DNA of 64,000 nucleotides, taken from RUG14871 sp045539425. Its GTDB lineage: Bacteria; Bacillota_I; Bacilli_A; Erysipelotrichales; Erysipelotrichaceae. Under the pieces are notes generated by a model that searched no databases, had not been told where the DNA came from, and saw nothing but the letters and a program-made list of their open reading frames with translations. The translations under genes were made by a program, and so were the position numbers. The stretch spans positions 1 through 64,000 of the forward strand of contig JAZQFH010000011.1 in the NCBI GenBank assembly GCA_045539425.1. The letters run 5' to 3'. Positions 44,400-53,526 of this stretch are shown piece by piece; the first letter of the stretch is position 1; every line of letters starts with the position of its first letter.

Positions 44400-46802
44400 T
44401 TATTTCGCAACGATGTTGACGATCTTGCCTTTGATGACGATGACTTTCTTGACTTCCTTGTCTCTAATAAACATCTGTACGTTCTCAAGTGCAAGTGCCT
44501 GCTTCTGAATGTCTTCTTCACTGGCATCCTTAGAGACCTTGATGATGCCGCGGACCTTGCCGTTGACCTGAACGGCAATCTCCACTGCGTCTAAGACCAG
44601 TTTGGATTCATCGTATGTCGGCCAGGACTCGTAGGCAATCGTATTCTTGCCGGTATAGTGCTGGTAGATCTCTTCTGAGATATGCGGGCAGATCGGGCTG
44701 AGAAGCTTGATGAAGTTCAGTAACATCTCTTCATTGACCTTCTCCACGCGGTAACATTCATTCACAAAGATCATCATCTGGCTGATGGCCGTATTGAAGC
44801 CTAAGGCATCCATGTCTTCGGAAACCTTCTTCACCGTGAAGTTATAGACGTAGTCCAGCTCCGGTGTTGCTTCCCTGACGATTTTGCCTTCGCTCTCCAT
44901 GCAGAGTCTCCAGACGCGCTCGATCCATCTTCTGGCACCTTCGACGCCCTGCTCGCTCCACGGCTTACTGGCCTCGAGCGGTCCCATGAACATTTCATAT
45001 AAGCGCAGCGTATCCGCACCGTAGATGTCCACGATGTCGTTCGGATCCACGATGTATTCCGGGAATCGCTTGCCCATCTTGATGCCGTTGGCACCCAGGA
45101 TCATGCCCTGGTGCACCAGCTTGTGGAACGGTTCCTTTACCGGGACGATGCCCTTGTCATAGAGGAAGTTATTCCACATGCGGCTGTATAAGAGGTGTCC
45201 CACCGCGTGTTCCGGACCGCCGACATACAAATCGACCGGCAGCCAGAACTCCAAGAGTTTCGGATCCGCAATCGCGTTATCATTCTTCGGATCAATGTAG
45301 CGCAAGAAGTACCAGGAGCTTCCTGCCGAACCCGGCATGGTGCTCGTTTCCCGCTTGCCCTTCTTGCCATTGATTTCCACGTTGACCCAGTCCGTTGCTT
45401 TTTCTAACGGGCTTGCGCCGCTCTTGGACGGTTTGTAGTCATCGAGCTCCGGAAGAATCAGAGGCAGCTGCTCAAGCGGTAAGGCAATAAGGCTGTCATC
45501 TTCCATATGGACGACCGGGATCGGTTCACCCCAGTAACGCTGACGGGCAAAGATCCACTCGCGGATACGGTAGTTGACCTTCTTGGTACCGATGCCGCGC
45601 TCCTCTAACCATGCGATCATGGTATTGATGGCATCTTCCTTATTTAAGCCGTCTAAGAAGCCGGAGTTGATATGCACGCCGTCTTCCACGTACGCTTCTT
45701 TTGTGACATCTCCGCCTTCTAAGACCGGAATGATTTCCAAACCGAACTTCTTCGCAAAGGCGTAGTCACGCTCGTCATGTGCCGGAACGGCCATGATGGC
45801 ACCTGTCCCGTATGTTGCCAGGACATAGTCAGAGATCCAGATCGGGATCTTCTTGTTATTGACCGGGTTAATGGCGTAGGCGCCCGTAAAGACACCCGTC
45901 TTTTCCTTATTGAGTTCCGTACGCTCCAGATCGCTCTTTGTGGCGCAAAGCTTGACGTAGGCGTCCACTTCGGCTCTCTGCGCGTCCGTTGTGATTTTCT
46001 CTACCAGTTTATGCTCCGGAGCCAACACGCAGTAGGTTGCCCCAAACAGCGTGTCCGCACGGGTCGTAAAGACCGTAAATGTATCTTCATGTCCATCGAC
46101 CTTGAAATTGACATGCGCGCCGTACGATCTGCCGATCCAGTTGCGCTGCATTTCCTTCGTGCTTTCCGGCCAGTCGATCTCATCCAGCCCTTCCAGTAAG
46201 CGGTCGGCATACTTGACGATGTCGATGACCCACTGCTTCATGTTCTTTCTTACGACCGGATAGCCGCCGCGCTCGCTCTTGCCGTCGATGATCTCATCGT
46301 TGGCTAAGACCGTGCCCAGTTCTTCACACCAGTTGACCGGCATGTCCACGCATTTGGCCAGACCGTCTTCAAATAAGAGTTTGAAGATGTACTGGGTCCA
46401 CTTGTAGAAGGAAGGATCGCAGGTGGAAACCTGTCTGTCCCAGTCATAGGAGAACCCGATGTTCTTTAACTGTTTGGTAAAGAATTCGATGTTGTTTTTC
46501 GTGAAGGATTCCGGATGGTTTCCGGTATTGATGGCGTACTGCTCTGCCGGTAAACCGAAGGAGTCAAATCCCATCGGATGCAGGACATTGTAGCCTTCCA
46601 TTCTCTTTTTACGGGAGACGATATCCGTTGCGGTATATCCTTCCGGATGACCGACGTGTAATCCGGCTCCGCTTGGGTACGGGAACATGTCCAGTACATA
46701 ATATTTCGGCTTGCTGAAATCCCAGACATCCGTCTTGAATGTCTCATTCTCTTCCCAGTATTTGCGCCACTTTGCTTCCACACTCTTATGATTGTAGCTC
46801 AT
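44400..46802 (-). CDS. leuS: Leucyl-tRNA synthetase
   Basis: An 800-residue class I synthetase that charges tRNA-Leu. The HIGH motif appears as PYPSGAGLHVGHPEG near residue 45, the CP1 editing domain includes TVFTTRADTLFGATY, and the second signature reads IKMGKRFPEY where KMSKS is usual. Tail and anticodon domains are complete. AGGAGG lies before ATG 46802. Expression is controlled by the T-box leader at 46830-47034. The KMGKR variant keeps both lysine and methionine, and is likely a lineage trait. Confidence 0.96.
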   Translation of the reverse strand: MSYNHKSVEAKWRKYWEENETFKTDVWDFSKPKYYVLDMFPYPSGAGLHVGHPEGYTATDIVSRKKRMEGYNVLHPMGFDSFGLPAEQYAINTGNHPESFTKNNIEFFTKQLKNIGFSYDWDRQVSTCDPSFYKWTQYIFKLLFEDGLAKCVDMPVNWCEELGTVLANDEIIDGKSERGGYPVVRKNMKQWVIDIVKYADRLLEGLDEIDWPESTKEMQRNWIGRSYGAHVNFKVDGHEDTFTVFTTRADTLFGATYCVLAPEHKLVEKITTDAQRAEVDAYVKLCATKSDLERTELNKEKTGVFTGAYAINPVNNKKIPIWISDYVLATYGTGAIMAVPAHDERDYAFAKKFGLEIIPVLEGGDVTKEAYVEDGVHINSGFLDGLNKEDAINTMIAWLEERGIGTKKVNYRIREWIFARQRYWGEPIPVVHMEDDSLIALPLEQLPLILPELDDYKPSKSGASPLEKATDWVNVEINGKKGKRETSTMPGSAGSSWYFLRYIDPKNDNAIADPKLLEFWLPVDLYVGGPEHAVGHLLYSRMWNNFLYDKGIVPVKEPFHKLVHQGMILGANGIKMGKRFPEYIVDPNDIVDIYGADTLRLYEMFMGPLEASKPWSEQGVEGARRWIERVWRLCMESEGKIVREATPELDYVYNFTVKKVSEDMDALGFNTAISQMMIFVNECYRVEKVNEEMLLNFIKLLSPICPHISEEIYQHYTGKNTIAYESWPTYDESKLVLDAVEIAVQVNGKVRGIIKVSKDASEEDIQKQALALENVQMFIRDKEVKKVIVIKGKIVNIVAK

Positions 46803-46829
46803 ATCTCTCTTCCTCCTGATTCAACCAAT

Positions 46830-47034
46830 AAAAAACGCCCTTTGCTAAGGACGCTTTATCTGCGCGGTACCACCTTATTTCATGCGTAACTCACATGCAC
46901 TCAACGTTATAACGTTACGAACGGACAACAAGGTCAGCTGATAGACGAGTTCCTTCTCCCGTGTACCGGCTTGCACCTTACGCCGGCTCTCTGGAATCAC
47001 TCTGGATCCGTACTGCTTCTATGTAAGCTATTTC
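46830..47034 (-). promoter_or_regulatory. T-box riboswitch, leucine specifier
   Basis: The leuS leader shows the T-box consensus AATAAGGTGGTACCGCG (minus strand, 46879-46863), a stem I region with AGAGAGCC, and a specifier loop GGAACTCGTC whose CTC codon (46949-46947) specifies leucine. The terminator stem GCGTCCTT...AAGGGCGT ends in six T (46854-46830). Uncharged tRNA-Leu should stabilise the antiterminator and switch leuS on. Confidence 0.92.
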
Positions 47035-47040
47035 CCTAAA

Positions 47041-47069
47041 ATCTTATCAAATCTCACCATGTTATTCAA
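47041..47069 (-). promoter_or_regulatory. leuS promoter
   Basis: TTGAAT (47069-47064) and TAAGAT (47046-47041) on the minus strand are 17 bases apart; the start of transcription would be near 47034, at the 5' edge of the T-box leader. Confidence 0.65.
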
Positions 47070-47072
47070 GGT

Positions 47073-47978
47073 TCAATAATCGATAAAGGAGATGTTTCTG
47101 TCTGCCGCATTCTCAATTCCCGGTACGCTTCCGTTTTCGCTGTACTGCCACATTGCCATCTCATAGGGATAATACGGCTCGGACGCATACTGGGCATACC
47201 ATTTGTCGATATCCTTCACCTGCTCCAGATCCAGCTTGGAGAAGATCCAGTGGGAGTTGGCATAGATCATCGGCGTATAGCCGGCTTCCTTAATGGTATT
47301 GCAGAAGGCAATGGTGATCTTTGTGACTTCTTCTTTGCTCAGGTTATTCGCTCTGGCATTCGCATTGAACTCTTCCATGTCGAAGCAGACCGGATAGTCC
47401 ACCTTGTAATCCTTTAATAAGGAGATCACAAAGGAGGCTTCCTCAATGGCTTCCGGAACGTTGATGGCCTGGGAAAAGAAATAGGCACCAAGCTTCACCC
47501 CGGCATCGTTGCACCCCTGCGCATTCTGATGGAAGTAGTCATCCACGTTTAAGGATCCCTGCGTATAGCCACGGTATCCCACCCGTACCATCGCAAAGTG
47601 GATTCCGCTCTCCTTGACCTTGTACCAGTCAATATCACGCGAGTAAGACGAGACGTCCACGCCCTGATAGGTTTCCGGATAATAGGTCACTCCGTCTTCC
47701 TTGGTGATTAAGGACCAGTCATAATTGTGCAGGTTCAGATTACGGTCCAATGGTTCAAAGACGATCTGTCCGCCATCGTAGTAGACGACTTCCTCCGGGA
47801 AGACGTCACGTAAAAAACTCGTCGGCAGGCCGTAGTTACGGGCATATTCACGGATATGTTCCTTCATGACGTACTCCTCCGGCGCCACATACTGCTTCTT
47901 TAAATCAAAGTACTGCTTGAGCAAAAATACATTGGCTGCCACCAGCAGTACGATCAGTACCTTTTCAAAAATCTTCAT
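47073..47978 (-). CDS. GH25 lysozyme-family membrane-anchored hydrolase
   Basis: A 301-residue protein: an N-terminal helix (about 5-24) anchors it, and the GH25 domain fills about 100-301. Active-site residues are seen in YQGVDVSSY (first Asp), VCFDMEEF (Asp and Glu) and the closing WQYSENGSV. GH25 enzymes cut between MurNAc and GlcNAc in peptidoglycan. ATG 47978 has AGGAG seven bases upstream. It is a single gene upstream of the leuS promoter; it lacks wall-binding repeats. Confidence 0.9.
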   Translation of the reverse strand: MKIFEKVLIVLLVAANVFLLKQYFDLKKQYVAPEEYVMKEHIREYARNYGLPTSFLRDVFPEEVVYYDGGQIVFEPLDRNLNLHNYDWSLITKEDGVTYYPETYQGVDVSSYSRDIDWYKVKESGIHFAMVRVGYRGYTQGSLNVDDYFHQNAQGCNDAGVKLGAYFFSQAINVPEAIEEASFVISLLKDYKVDYPVCFDMEEFNANARANNLSKEEVTKITIAFCNTIKEAGYTPMIYANSHWIFSKLDLEQVKDIDKWYAQYASEPYYPYEMAMWQYSENGSVPGIENAADRNISFIDY

Positions 47979-48144
47979 TGGTTCACTCCTGTTGTATCTC
48001 TTTCGCAAGGTGCGTATTCGTTATTTTTCTTATTATCATTGTAGCACATCTTTCATTTTTCCATCTTTTTCCCTGTCCTCTTTCACATATCTGTCACAAA
48101 AAAACACGCCTTTTGAGGCAATGGAATTTCAATGAAAACGGCTA

Positions 48145-48172
48145 TTGTTTTTTGAAAATGTTATGCTATAAT
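48145..48172 (+). promoter_or_regulatory. tRNA-Pro(CGG) promoter
   Basis: TTGTTT at 48145-48150, 16 bases, then TGC-TATAAT with the extended -10 at 48164-48172. The tRNA starts 12 bases further, so only a short leader must be trimmed. Confidence 0.65.
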
Positions 48173-48183
48173 AATTATGCCAT

Positions 48184-48260
48184 CGGGATGTAGCACAGCT
48201 TGGTAATGCGCTGGCTTCGGGAGTCAGAGATCGCAGGTTCAAATCCTGTCATTCCGACCA
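48184..48260 (+). tRNA. tRNA-Pro (anticodon CGG)
   Basis: A complete 77-base cloverleaf with CCA encoded. The acceptor stem CGGGATG pairs with CATTCCG, and the anticodon arm CTGGC-TTCGGGA-GTCAG gives anticodon CGG at 48218-48220. The T arm has GGTTCAAAT. C1-G72 again marks proline. It reads CCG and complements the GGG isoacceptor at 30585. Confidence 0.93.
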
Positions 48261-48270
48261 TTGTAAAAAC

Positions 48271-48294
48271 AGAGAGCGGAAACGCTCTCTTTTT
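48271..48294 (+). terminator. Terminator after tRNA-Pro(CGG)
   Basis: AGAGAGCG-GAAA-CGCTCTCT followed by TTTT: a perfect 8-pair stem with a stable tetraloop, 11 bases after the tRNA. Its stem sequence is shared with the terminator at 30672. Confidence 0.85.
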
Positions 48295-48314
48295 CATACC
48301 AGTTTATACTATGA

Positions 48315-48387
48315 TATAATTACGGTATCGTGATGGAGTCCCTCCGCAATTGTAGCGGAGCGTGATTCCATCACCTTTCTTTTTCTC
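48315..48387 (+). ncRNA. Candidate small RNA with its own -10 box and terminator
   Basis: An extended -10 (TGA-TATAAT, 48312-48320) is followed by a stable two-part hairpin. GTGATGGA (48330-48337) pairs with TCCATCAC (48367-48374), and inside it CTCCGC (48342-48347) pairs with GCGGAG (48355-48360). The run CTTTCTTTTTCTC follows at 48375-48387. No gene follows on this strand, and the preceding tRNA already has its terminator. A short free-standing transcript of about 60 bases is plausible; no known family is recognised. Confidence 0.45.
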
Positions 48388-48421
48388 AAAAAGAAAAGCC
48401 GCCTGATATCCGGCAGCTTTT
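48388..48421 (-). terminator. Terminator of the EIIB-EIIA operon
   Basis: A 10-pair stem (48394-48403 with 48412-48421, one wobble on the minus strand) is followed on the minus strand by TTTTCTTTTTGAG. It lies 22 bases after the EIIA stop. Confidence 0.75.
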
Positions 48422-48442
48422 CTGATTTCTGATGCTTTATTA

Positions 48443-48757
48443 TTAACCGTTTACTTTCTTATAAAGAGTAATGAAACGTTCCGCAAGAATTCCGAAGGAT
48501 TCTGCAGACATCAGCTGGTCTTCAGCATGTGTTAATAAAATGTTCATTGGCGGTAATTCACCGTTCGCAAATTTTGTTAATAATCCCTGATGAGCAGCGT
48601 GTCCTTCGTTGAAGGCAGCTTTCGCTTCTTCAATCTTCTGTTCCGCTTCTTCGTATTTGCCCTGCTCTGCCAGGTCGATCGCATTGATATAACTGGATCT
48701 GGCATCGCCAACATTCGCAATGATGTTGAAGGCAACCATTACTAATTCATCATCCAT
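48443..48757 (-). CDS. PTS lactose/cellobiose-type EIIA
   Basis: A 104-residue cytoplasmic phosphocarrier of the Lac/Cel family, an all-helical trimer. The phosphorylated histidine is H77 in LLTHAEDQLM; the nearby HAAHQGLL segment is also typical. It passes phosphate from HPr to the EIIB encoded three bases upstream. The matching EIIC is probably the one at 52138, separated by the glycosidase genes. Confidence 0.92.
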   Translation of the reverse strand: MDDELVMVAFNIIANVGDARSSYINAIDLAEQGKYEEAEQKIEEAKAAFNEGHAAHQGLLTKFANGELPPMNILLTHAEDQLMSAESFGILAERFITLYKKVNG

Positions 48758-48760
48758 GAA

Positions 48761-49066
48761 TTATTCCTCGCCCATTAACTTCATGGCAGTCTGCAGGACA
48801 ACATCGCCCTTCATCATGCCGTATGTACGTGTGTCGATGGATTCAATCGGTTTATCCGGGAATTTTTCCTTTAAGCCGCCTAATGCATAGCGTACCTGTG
48901 GTCCAACTAAGATGACATCAGCTTCCGGGCCGTATGCATCAACTTCGCTTAAGCCATAAGCATCGATGCTGTAATCCTTACCGGCAGCAGTAGCAGCCTT
49001 TCTCATGTTGTTGACTAAGATACCAGTGGACATACCACCTGCACAGAATAATACGATTCTTTTCAT
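48761..49066 (-). CDS. PTS lactose/cellobiose-type EIIB
   Basis: A 101-residue EIIB. The phosphoryl cysteine is C8 in VLFCAGGMSTG, and the rest has the P-loop-like fold of the family (DVILVGPQVRYAL). It takes phosphate from EIIA and gives it to sugar bound by EIIC. It is the first gene after a strong promoter and cre site, paired with EIIA. Confidence 0.92.
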   Translation of the reverse strand: MKRIVLFCAGGMSTGILVNNMRKAATAAGKDYSIDAYGLSEVDAYGPEADVILVGPQVRYALGGLKEKFPDKPIESIDTRTYGMMKGDVVLQTAMKLMGEE

Positions 49067-49090
49067 TTTAAGTAAACTCCTTTCAATACT

Positions 49091-49104
49091 TGTAAGCGCT
49101 TACG
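49091..49104 (-). promoter_or_regulatory. cre-like CcpA site
   Basis: TGTAAGCGCTTACG fits the cre consensus TGWAANCGNTNWCA at all but the last position and is a near-perfect dyad. It lies just downstream of the predicted start of EIIB-EIIA transcription, a position where CcpA represses. Confidence 0.7.
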
Positions 49105-49117
49105 CGCGTCTACCCAT

Positions 49118-49146
49118 ATTATACGGGCTTTCATCTAAAATAACAA
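49118..49146 (-). promoter_or_regulatory. Promoter of EIIB-EIIA
   Basis: TTGTTA (49146-49141) and TATAAT (49123-49118) on the minus strand are exactly 17 bases apart, in the gap after the GH1 gene. Confidence 0.75.
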
Positions 49147-49153
49147 TATTTTT

Positions 49154-50641
49154 TTAATCGAGGTCTTCGCCATCCGAAGCGATGACTTTCTGGTAGTAAT
49201 AGAAGGAATCCTTACGGCTTCTGGCCAGCGTTCCCTTGCCTTCATCGTCTCTGTCGACATACACAAAGCCGTATCTCTTGCGCATTTCCCCTGTTCCCGC
49301 GGAGACCAGGTCAATGCCGCCCCACATCGTATAACCCATAAGCGGAACGCCGTCGATCACAACCGCATCACGCATGGAGGCGATGTTCTTTCTCAGGTAA
49401 TCAATTCGGTAGTCGTCGTGAACGCTGCCGTCTGCTTCCTTGACATCATTCCAGCCGATGCCGTTCTCCACGATCCAGAGCGGTTTACGGTAGCGGTCAT
49501 ACAGCTGATTCAAGGCGATACGCAATACCTGCGGGTCGGTTGCCCAGCCCCAGGCATTTGTTTCCAGATACGGGTTCTTCACGGCACCGGCAAACATGTT
49601 GCCGAATCCGCTGGCTTCCCCTTCGTGGGTTGTGATCGTCGTAGAGCCGTAGCAGGAGAAGGAAAGGAAGTCCGCGGAATAATTCTTCAATAATTCCATT
49701 TCGCCTTCCTGACAGTCTAAAACGATGCCGTCGCGTTCATACTGTTTTAAGCGGTACTGCGGATAGCTGCCGCCGGTCTGAACATCGGAGAAGAACAGCG
49801 TGCCCTGCATCATCTTTAAAGCCTTCAGCTGATCTTCCGGATCGCACGTTAATCCATAAATTGGACCGTATGCCAGCATCTGGCCGATCTTTAATTCCGG
49901 AGACAGTTCATGGGCGATCTTGACGACTTTCGCACTGGCCACAAACTGATAGTGCGCCGCATTGGCTCGGTTCTGCTCGCTTGCGTCCATCATGCCGCCG
50001 CCCATCCATGGCATCATGTCGATGATGTTGATCTCGTTGAATGTCAGATAGTATTTGACTTTGCCGAGATAGCGCTTCATAACCGTTTCGGCATACTTCA
50101 CATAGAAGTCGATCAGCCGTCTGTCTTTCCAGCCGCCGTACTTGATGGTCAGATTGAGTGGTGTTTCATAGTGGGATAAAGTGACTAACGGTTCAATGCC
50201 GTACTTCTTGCACTCATCAAAGACGCTGTCGTAGAATTTCAGACCCTCTTCATTCGCCTCTGCATCGTCTCCGTTCGGGAAGATTCTGGCCCAGTTCATG
50301 GAGAGACGGAATGTCCTTAAGCCCATCTCGCCCATTAAGGCGATGTCTTCCTTGTAGTGATGATAGAAATCGGTTGCGATGTGGCTCGGGTAGTATTCAT
50401 TCTCGAGCACGGATGGAACTGCACCTTCCGGGAACTTCATGTTCGGTCCGAATGCCATCGGCGTGGAACCTGTTTCCCCTGTTTCCGGAATTCTCCAGGT
50501 TACGCGTCTTGGAACCGTGTGGGAGCCGTTGGTGAGTACGTCGCTTGTGTTCGGGCCTTTTCCGCCTTCATCCCAGCCGCCTTCATACTGATTGGCTGCC
50601 GTGGCTAAGCCCCATAAAAAATCTTTTGGAAATTTTGCCAT
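49154..50641 (-). CDS. 6-phospho-beta-glucosidase (GH1)
   Basis: A 495-residue GH1 enzyme with acid/base Glu in YLTFNEIN, nucleophile Glu in LWIVENGIG and the phosphate-binding SAGTGEMRKRYG. ATG 50641 gives the family start MAKFPKDFLWG. It lies between a nonsense-broken GH1 gene and the promoter of EIIB-EIIA. It should split the beta-glycoside 6-phosphate imported by the surrounding EIIABC. It shares many blocks with the pseudogene upstream, so the two are probably a tandem duplication or close paralogues. Confidence 0.9.
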   Translation of the reverse strand: MAKFPKDFLWGLATAANQYEGGWDEGGKGPNTSDVLTNGSHTVPRRVTWRIPETGETGSTPMAFGPNMKFPEGAVPSVLENEYYPSHIATDFYHHYKEDIALMGEMGLRTFRLSMNWARIFPNGDDAEANEEGLKFYDSVFDECKKYGIEPLVTLSHYETPLNLTIKYGGWKDRRLIDFYVKYAETVMKRYLGKVKYYLTFNEINIIDMMPWMGGGMMDASEQNRANAAHYQFVASAKVVKIAHELSPELKIGQMLAYGPIYGLTCDPEDQLKALKMMQGTLFFSDVQTGGSYPQYRLKQYERDGIVLDCQEGEMELLKNYSADFLSFSCYGSTTITTHEGEASGFGNMFAGAVKNPYLETNAWGWATDPQVLRIALNQLYDRYRKPLWIVENGIGWNDVKEADGSVHDDYRIDYLRKNIASMRDAVVIDGVPLMGYTMWGGIDLVSAGTGEMRKRYGFVYVDRDDEGKGTLARSRKDSFYYYQKVIASDGEDLD

Positions 50642-50657
50642 TTCTTTTTTCCTTTCC

Positions 50658-52076
50658 TTAATCCAGGTCTTCACCGTTAGTGGCGATGACCTTCTTGTAC
50701 CAGTAAAAACTGTCCTTGCGATAGCGCTTCAGTGATCCGTTGCCATGATCATCCCGGTCTACGTAAACGTAGCCATAGCGCTTCTTCATCTCGCCGGTTC
50801 CAGCGGAGATGAGATCGATACAGCCCCAGGAGGTATAACCCATTAAGTCGATTCCGTCCTCATCAATGGCATCTTTCATGACTTCAATATGCCGTCTTAA
50901 GTAATCGATGCGGTACGGATCATGAACCTTGCCGTCTTCTGTTAATTCATCTACGGCACCGAGTCCGTTTTCCACCACAAAGAGCGGAAGCTGATAGCGG
51001 TCGTAGAGTTCGTTGAGGAAGTAGCGCAGCCCCTGCGGATTGATTTCCATGCCCCAGTCCGTTGCGACAAGGTACGGGTTCTTTTTTGAAGCAATCCCGC
51101 TTCCCGCCAGTTTGAGTTCCGGATCCACCTCTTTGGAAGCATTGATGGTCATATAGTAGCTGAACGAGATAAAGTCAACCGTGCCTTCTTTGAGCAGTTT
51201 TTCGTCTCCTTCTTCCATCACGAGCGTGACACCCTTTTCCTTTAAGAGCGCTTTGGCGTGATTGTTGTAGATACCCCTGCACTGTAAATCGCAGAAGTAG
51301 AACTGCTGATAGTTCTTCTTCTGGAATTCCAGCATGTCTTCCGGCTTACAGGTATCCGGAATAAAGAAGAGTCCGCCCAGCATCATGCCCATTTTAAACT
51401 GCGGGTATTTCGTATGCGCCAGTTTCACCGCTTTCGCGCTGGCCAGAAACTGATGATGTGCCGCCTGATAGGTCAGCTGATTTAAGGAGACACCTTCCAC
51501 TGCCTTGCAGGCACCGGCCATATACGGGTTGCCGATGGCGATGCAGTTGATCTCATTGAAGGTCAGCCAGTATTTGACTTTGTTCTTGTAGCGCTCAAAG
51601 ATCACTTCACAGAAATGATAGTAGAAATCAATGAGTTTCCGGCTGTACCAGCCATTATAGTGATTGGCCAGATACAGCGGCGTTTCATAGTGCAGAATGG
51701 TGACTAACGGTTCAATGCCGTATTTTTAGCATTCATCAAAGACGTTATCGTAAAATTGCAGTCCTTCTTCGTTCGGCTCCGTTTCGTCTCCCTGCGGGAA
51801 GATGCGGCTCCAGGCGATGGACATGCGGAAGACCTTGAAACCCATCTCGCCCATCAGCGCGATGTCTTCCTTGTAATGGTGATAGAAATCCGTCGCGGTA
51901 TGATTGGGATAGTAGACACCCTCTTTGATTTCCGAGTGATATATCCTCTCTTTACTTGCGCTTCCGGCAGTGACTGCATCAAAGATGCTCGGTCCCTTTC
52001 CGCCTTCATTCCACGCGCCTTCATACTGATTGGCGGCGGTAGCTCCGCCCCATAAAAAGTTCTTCGGGAAGCCCAT
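50658..52076 (-). pseudogene. 6-phospho-beta-glucosidase gene with one in-frame stop
   Basis: The frame from ATG 52076 to TAA 50658 encodes a full GH1 enzyme of 472 codons, except that codon 117 is TAA (51728-51726). Around it the sequence reads VFDEC-stop-KYGIEPLV, where the paralogue at 49154 has VFDECKKYGIEPLV, so one base change (AAA or AAG-like codon to TAA) explains it. Both parts stay in the same frame, and active-site motifs TFNEIN and VVENGLG survive downstream. Either a recent nonsense mutation or a sequencing error; a truncated 116-residue product would be inactive. Confidence 0.85.
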
Positions 52077-52090
52077 ATTGTATTTCTCCT

Positions 52091-52122
52091 AAAAAAAGAG
52101 CCCAGGTAAAAAACCTGAGCTC
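52091..52122 (-). terminator. Terminator between EIIC and the GH1 genes
   Basis: GAGCTCAGG and CCTGGGCTC (minus strand) pair with one mismatch around a TTTTTTA loop, followed by seven T (52097-52091). It lies 15 bases after the EIIC stop and 14 before the GH1 pseudogene start, so only part of the transcripts may reach the glycosidases. Confidence 0.7.
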
Positions 52123-52137
52123 AATGTAAATGTTGAA

Positions 52138-53412
52138 TTAGTTTGCAGCCTGTTCTTCTGCGACTAACTGTTTTTCGTAGATCTTGAAGAACGGATACCA
52201 AATTAATCCGTCCGGGATGAGTAACAGATAATCCCAGATGAAGTTTGTCCAGCTGAATGTGCTTAAGAATCCGCCGAAGCCCATCGGCAGTAAGGACATG
52301 ATCATGATGTAACCGAATTTCAGGAAACCGACTCTGTAAGCAAGATACATTAAGATCATGTTTACAGGAATTGTCAGAATGTAAGGGATACATAAGATCG
52401 GGTTGTACATGATCGGCATACCGAATGTAACAGGTTCATTGATTCCGAACCAGCCCGGAACTAAGCCTAACTTGGAAACGGCTTTGATCGTTTCGGATTT
52501 GGAACGTAAGCCCATGATACATAACGGTAATGTGTTACCTGTACCGCCGCAGCATGCTAAGCCGCCGAATAACATAGAAGCATCGAAAGCGTTTTCAAAT
52601 GTTAACGGAATGCCCTGTGCATGTAAGTTAGCACGGTTTGTAGCAGCCATGATCATTGGTGCCATCATGAAGGAAATCAGAACCATCGTACCGTGGATAC
52701 CGAAGGACCACATTAAGCCGGCCAGGATACCTAAGATCAGCATGCCCGGAACGGATAATAATGCAGACAGCGGAGCAGCTAAGACTGCCATAACTGCGGA
52801 AGCCATGTTCAGAGCGCCACCGGAGACTAAACCGATAATGACGTTGACGCCATAGCAGCAGATAACCGCGAATAATAACGGCAGGATTGCATTGAAGGAA
52901 GCCGTTAAGGATGGCGGGCAAACTTCCGGCATCTTGATACGGATATCTTTGTCAATGCAGAGTTTTTCAATACGGCAAGTTGCGAAGCAGACGATGAAGC
53001 CGACGAACATACCTGTTGCACCTAAATTGGAAGTATCAAGTCCTGTATCCGCATATTTGGAAACGCAGAGTAAGAAGACGACGATACAGTTGATAGCTGT
53101 CATTAACGGTGTTTTCAGTTTCAGGTTCTTCGCATAGTTGTTACCTAATAATGCGACGATCCAGATGGAAATCAGGTTCATTGTCATGTTGTACGGTTCA
53201 TACAGAATCTTGTAGATCTGAGAATCTGCAGTGAACAGATGTAACATTTCAGAACAGACAGCACAGATGATCGTGAAGACCGCACCGACCATGATCGGAG
53301 CCATCATTCCCATCATTGCGCCCTGCAGAGCACTGACGAAGGAGTTCGCAGCTAATTTCTGGCCGCCTTCCTGCAGTTTCTGCATGAATTTGGAATTAAA
53401 AAATGCATCCAT
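52138..53412 (-). CDS. PTS cellobiose-type EIIC permease
   Basis: A 424-residue membrane protein with about ten helices of the lactose/cellobiose EIIC family; the NEPVTFGMPIMYNPIL segment is the conserved loop with the sugar-binding glutamate. ATG 53412 is chosen for the GGAGAGGAG site upstream, giving MDAFFNSKFMQKLQ. It is first in a unit with the two GH1 genes. EIIA and EIIB partners are likely those at 48443 and 48761. Confidence 0.9.
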   Translation of the reverse strand: MDAFFNSKFMQKLQEGGQKLAANSFVSALQGAMMGMMAPIMVGAVFTIICAVCSEMLHLFTADSQIYKILYEPYNMTMNLISIWIVALLGNNYAKNLKLKTPLMTAINCIVVFLLCVSKYADTGLDTSNLGATGMFVGFIVCFATCRIEKLCIDKDIRIKMPEVCPPSLTASFNAILPLLFAVICCYGVNVIIGLVSGGALNMASAVMAVLAAPLSALLSVPGMLILGILAGLMWSFGIHGTMVLISFMMAPMIMAATNRANLHAQGIPLTFENAFDASMLFGGLACCGGTGNTLPLCIMGLRSKSETIKAVSKLGLVPGWFGINEPVTFGMPIMYNPILCIPYILTIPVNMILMYLAYRVGFLKFGYIMIMSLLPMGFGGFLSTFSWTNFIWDYLLLIPDGLIWYPFFKIYEKQLVAEEQAAN

Positions 53413-53526
53413 ATTTTTTCTCCTCTCCTTTAAAATAATGGATTTCAATCTATCCCCACTTTCCTTTCTGTATGAAAAGGAAAATGTGAATAAATATTCA
53501 GCAAGGCCATTATAACAGAGAAAAAA

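Noticed and set aside
44400..46802. Defective leucyl-tRNA synthetase because KMSKS reads KMGKR
   Set aside because: The protein is full length with intact HIGH, editing and tail domains and a T-box leader; the essential Lys and Met are present, so a functional variant is more likely.
48330..48375. Fluoride riboswitch (crcB motif) suggested by GATGGAGTCC
   Set aside because: The 5' GATGG is fully used in an 8-pair stem with TCCATCAC, the pseudoknot pattern and the closing CTCCTAC element are missing, and no fluoride exporter gene follows.
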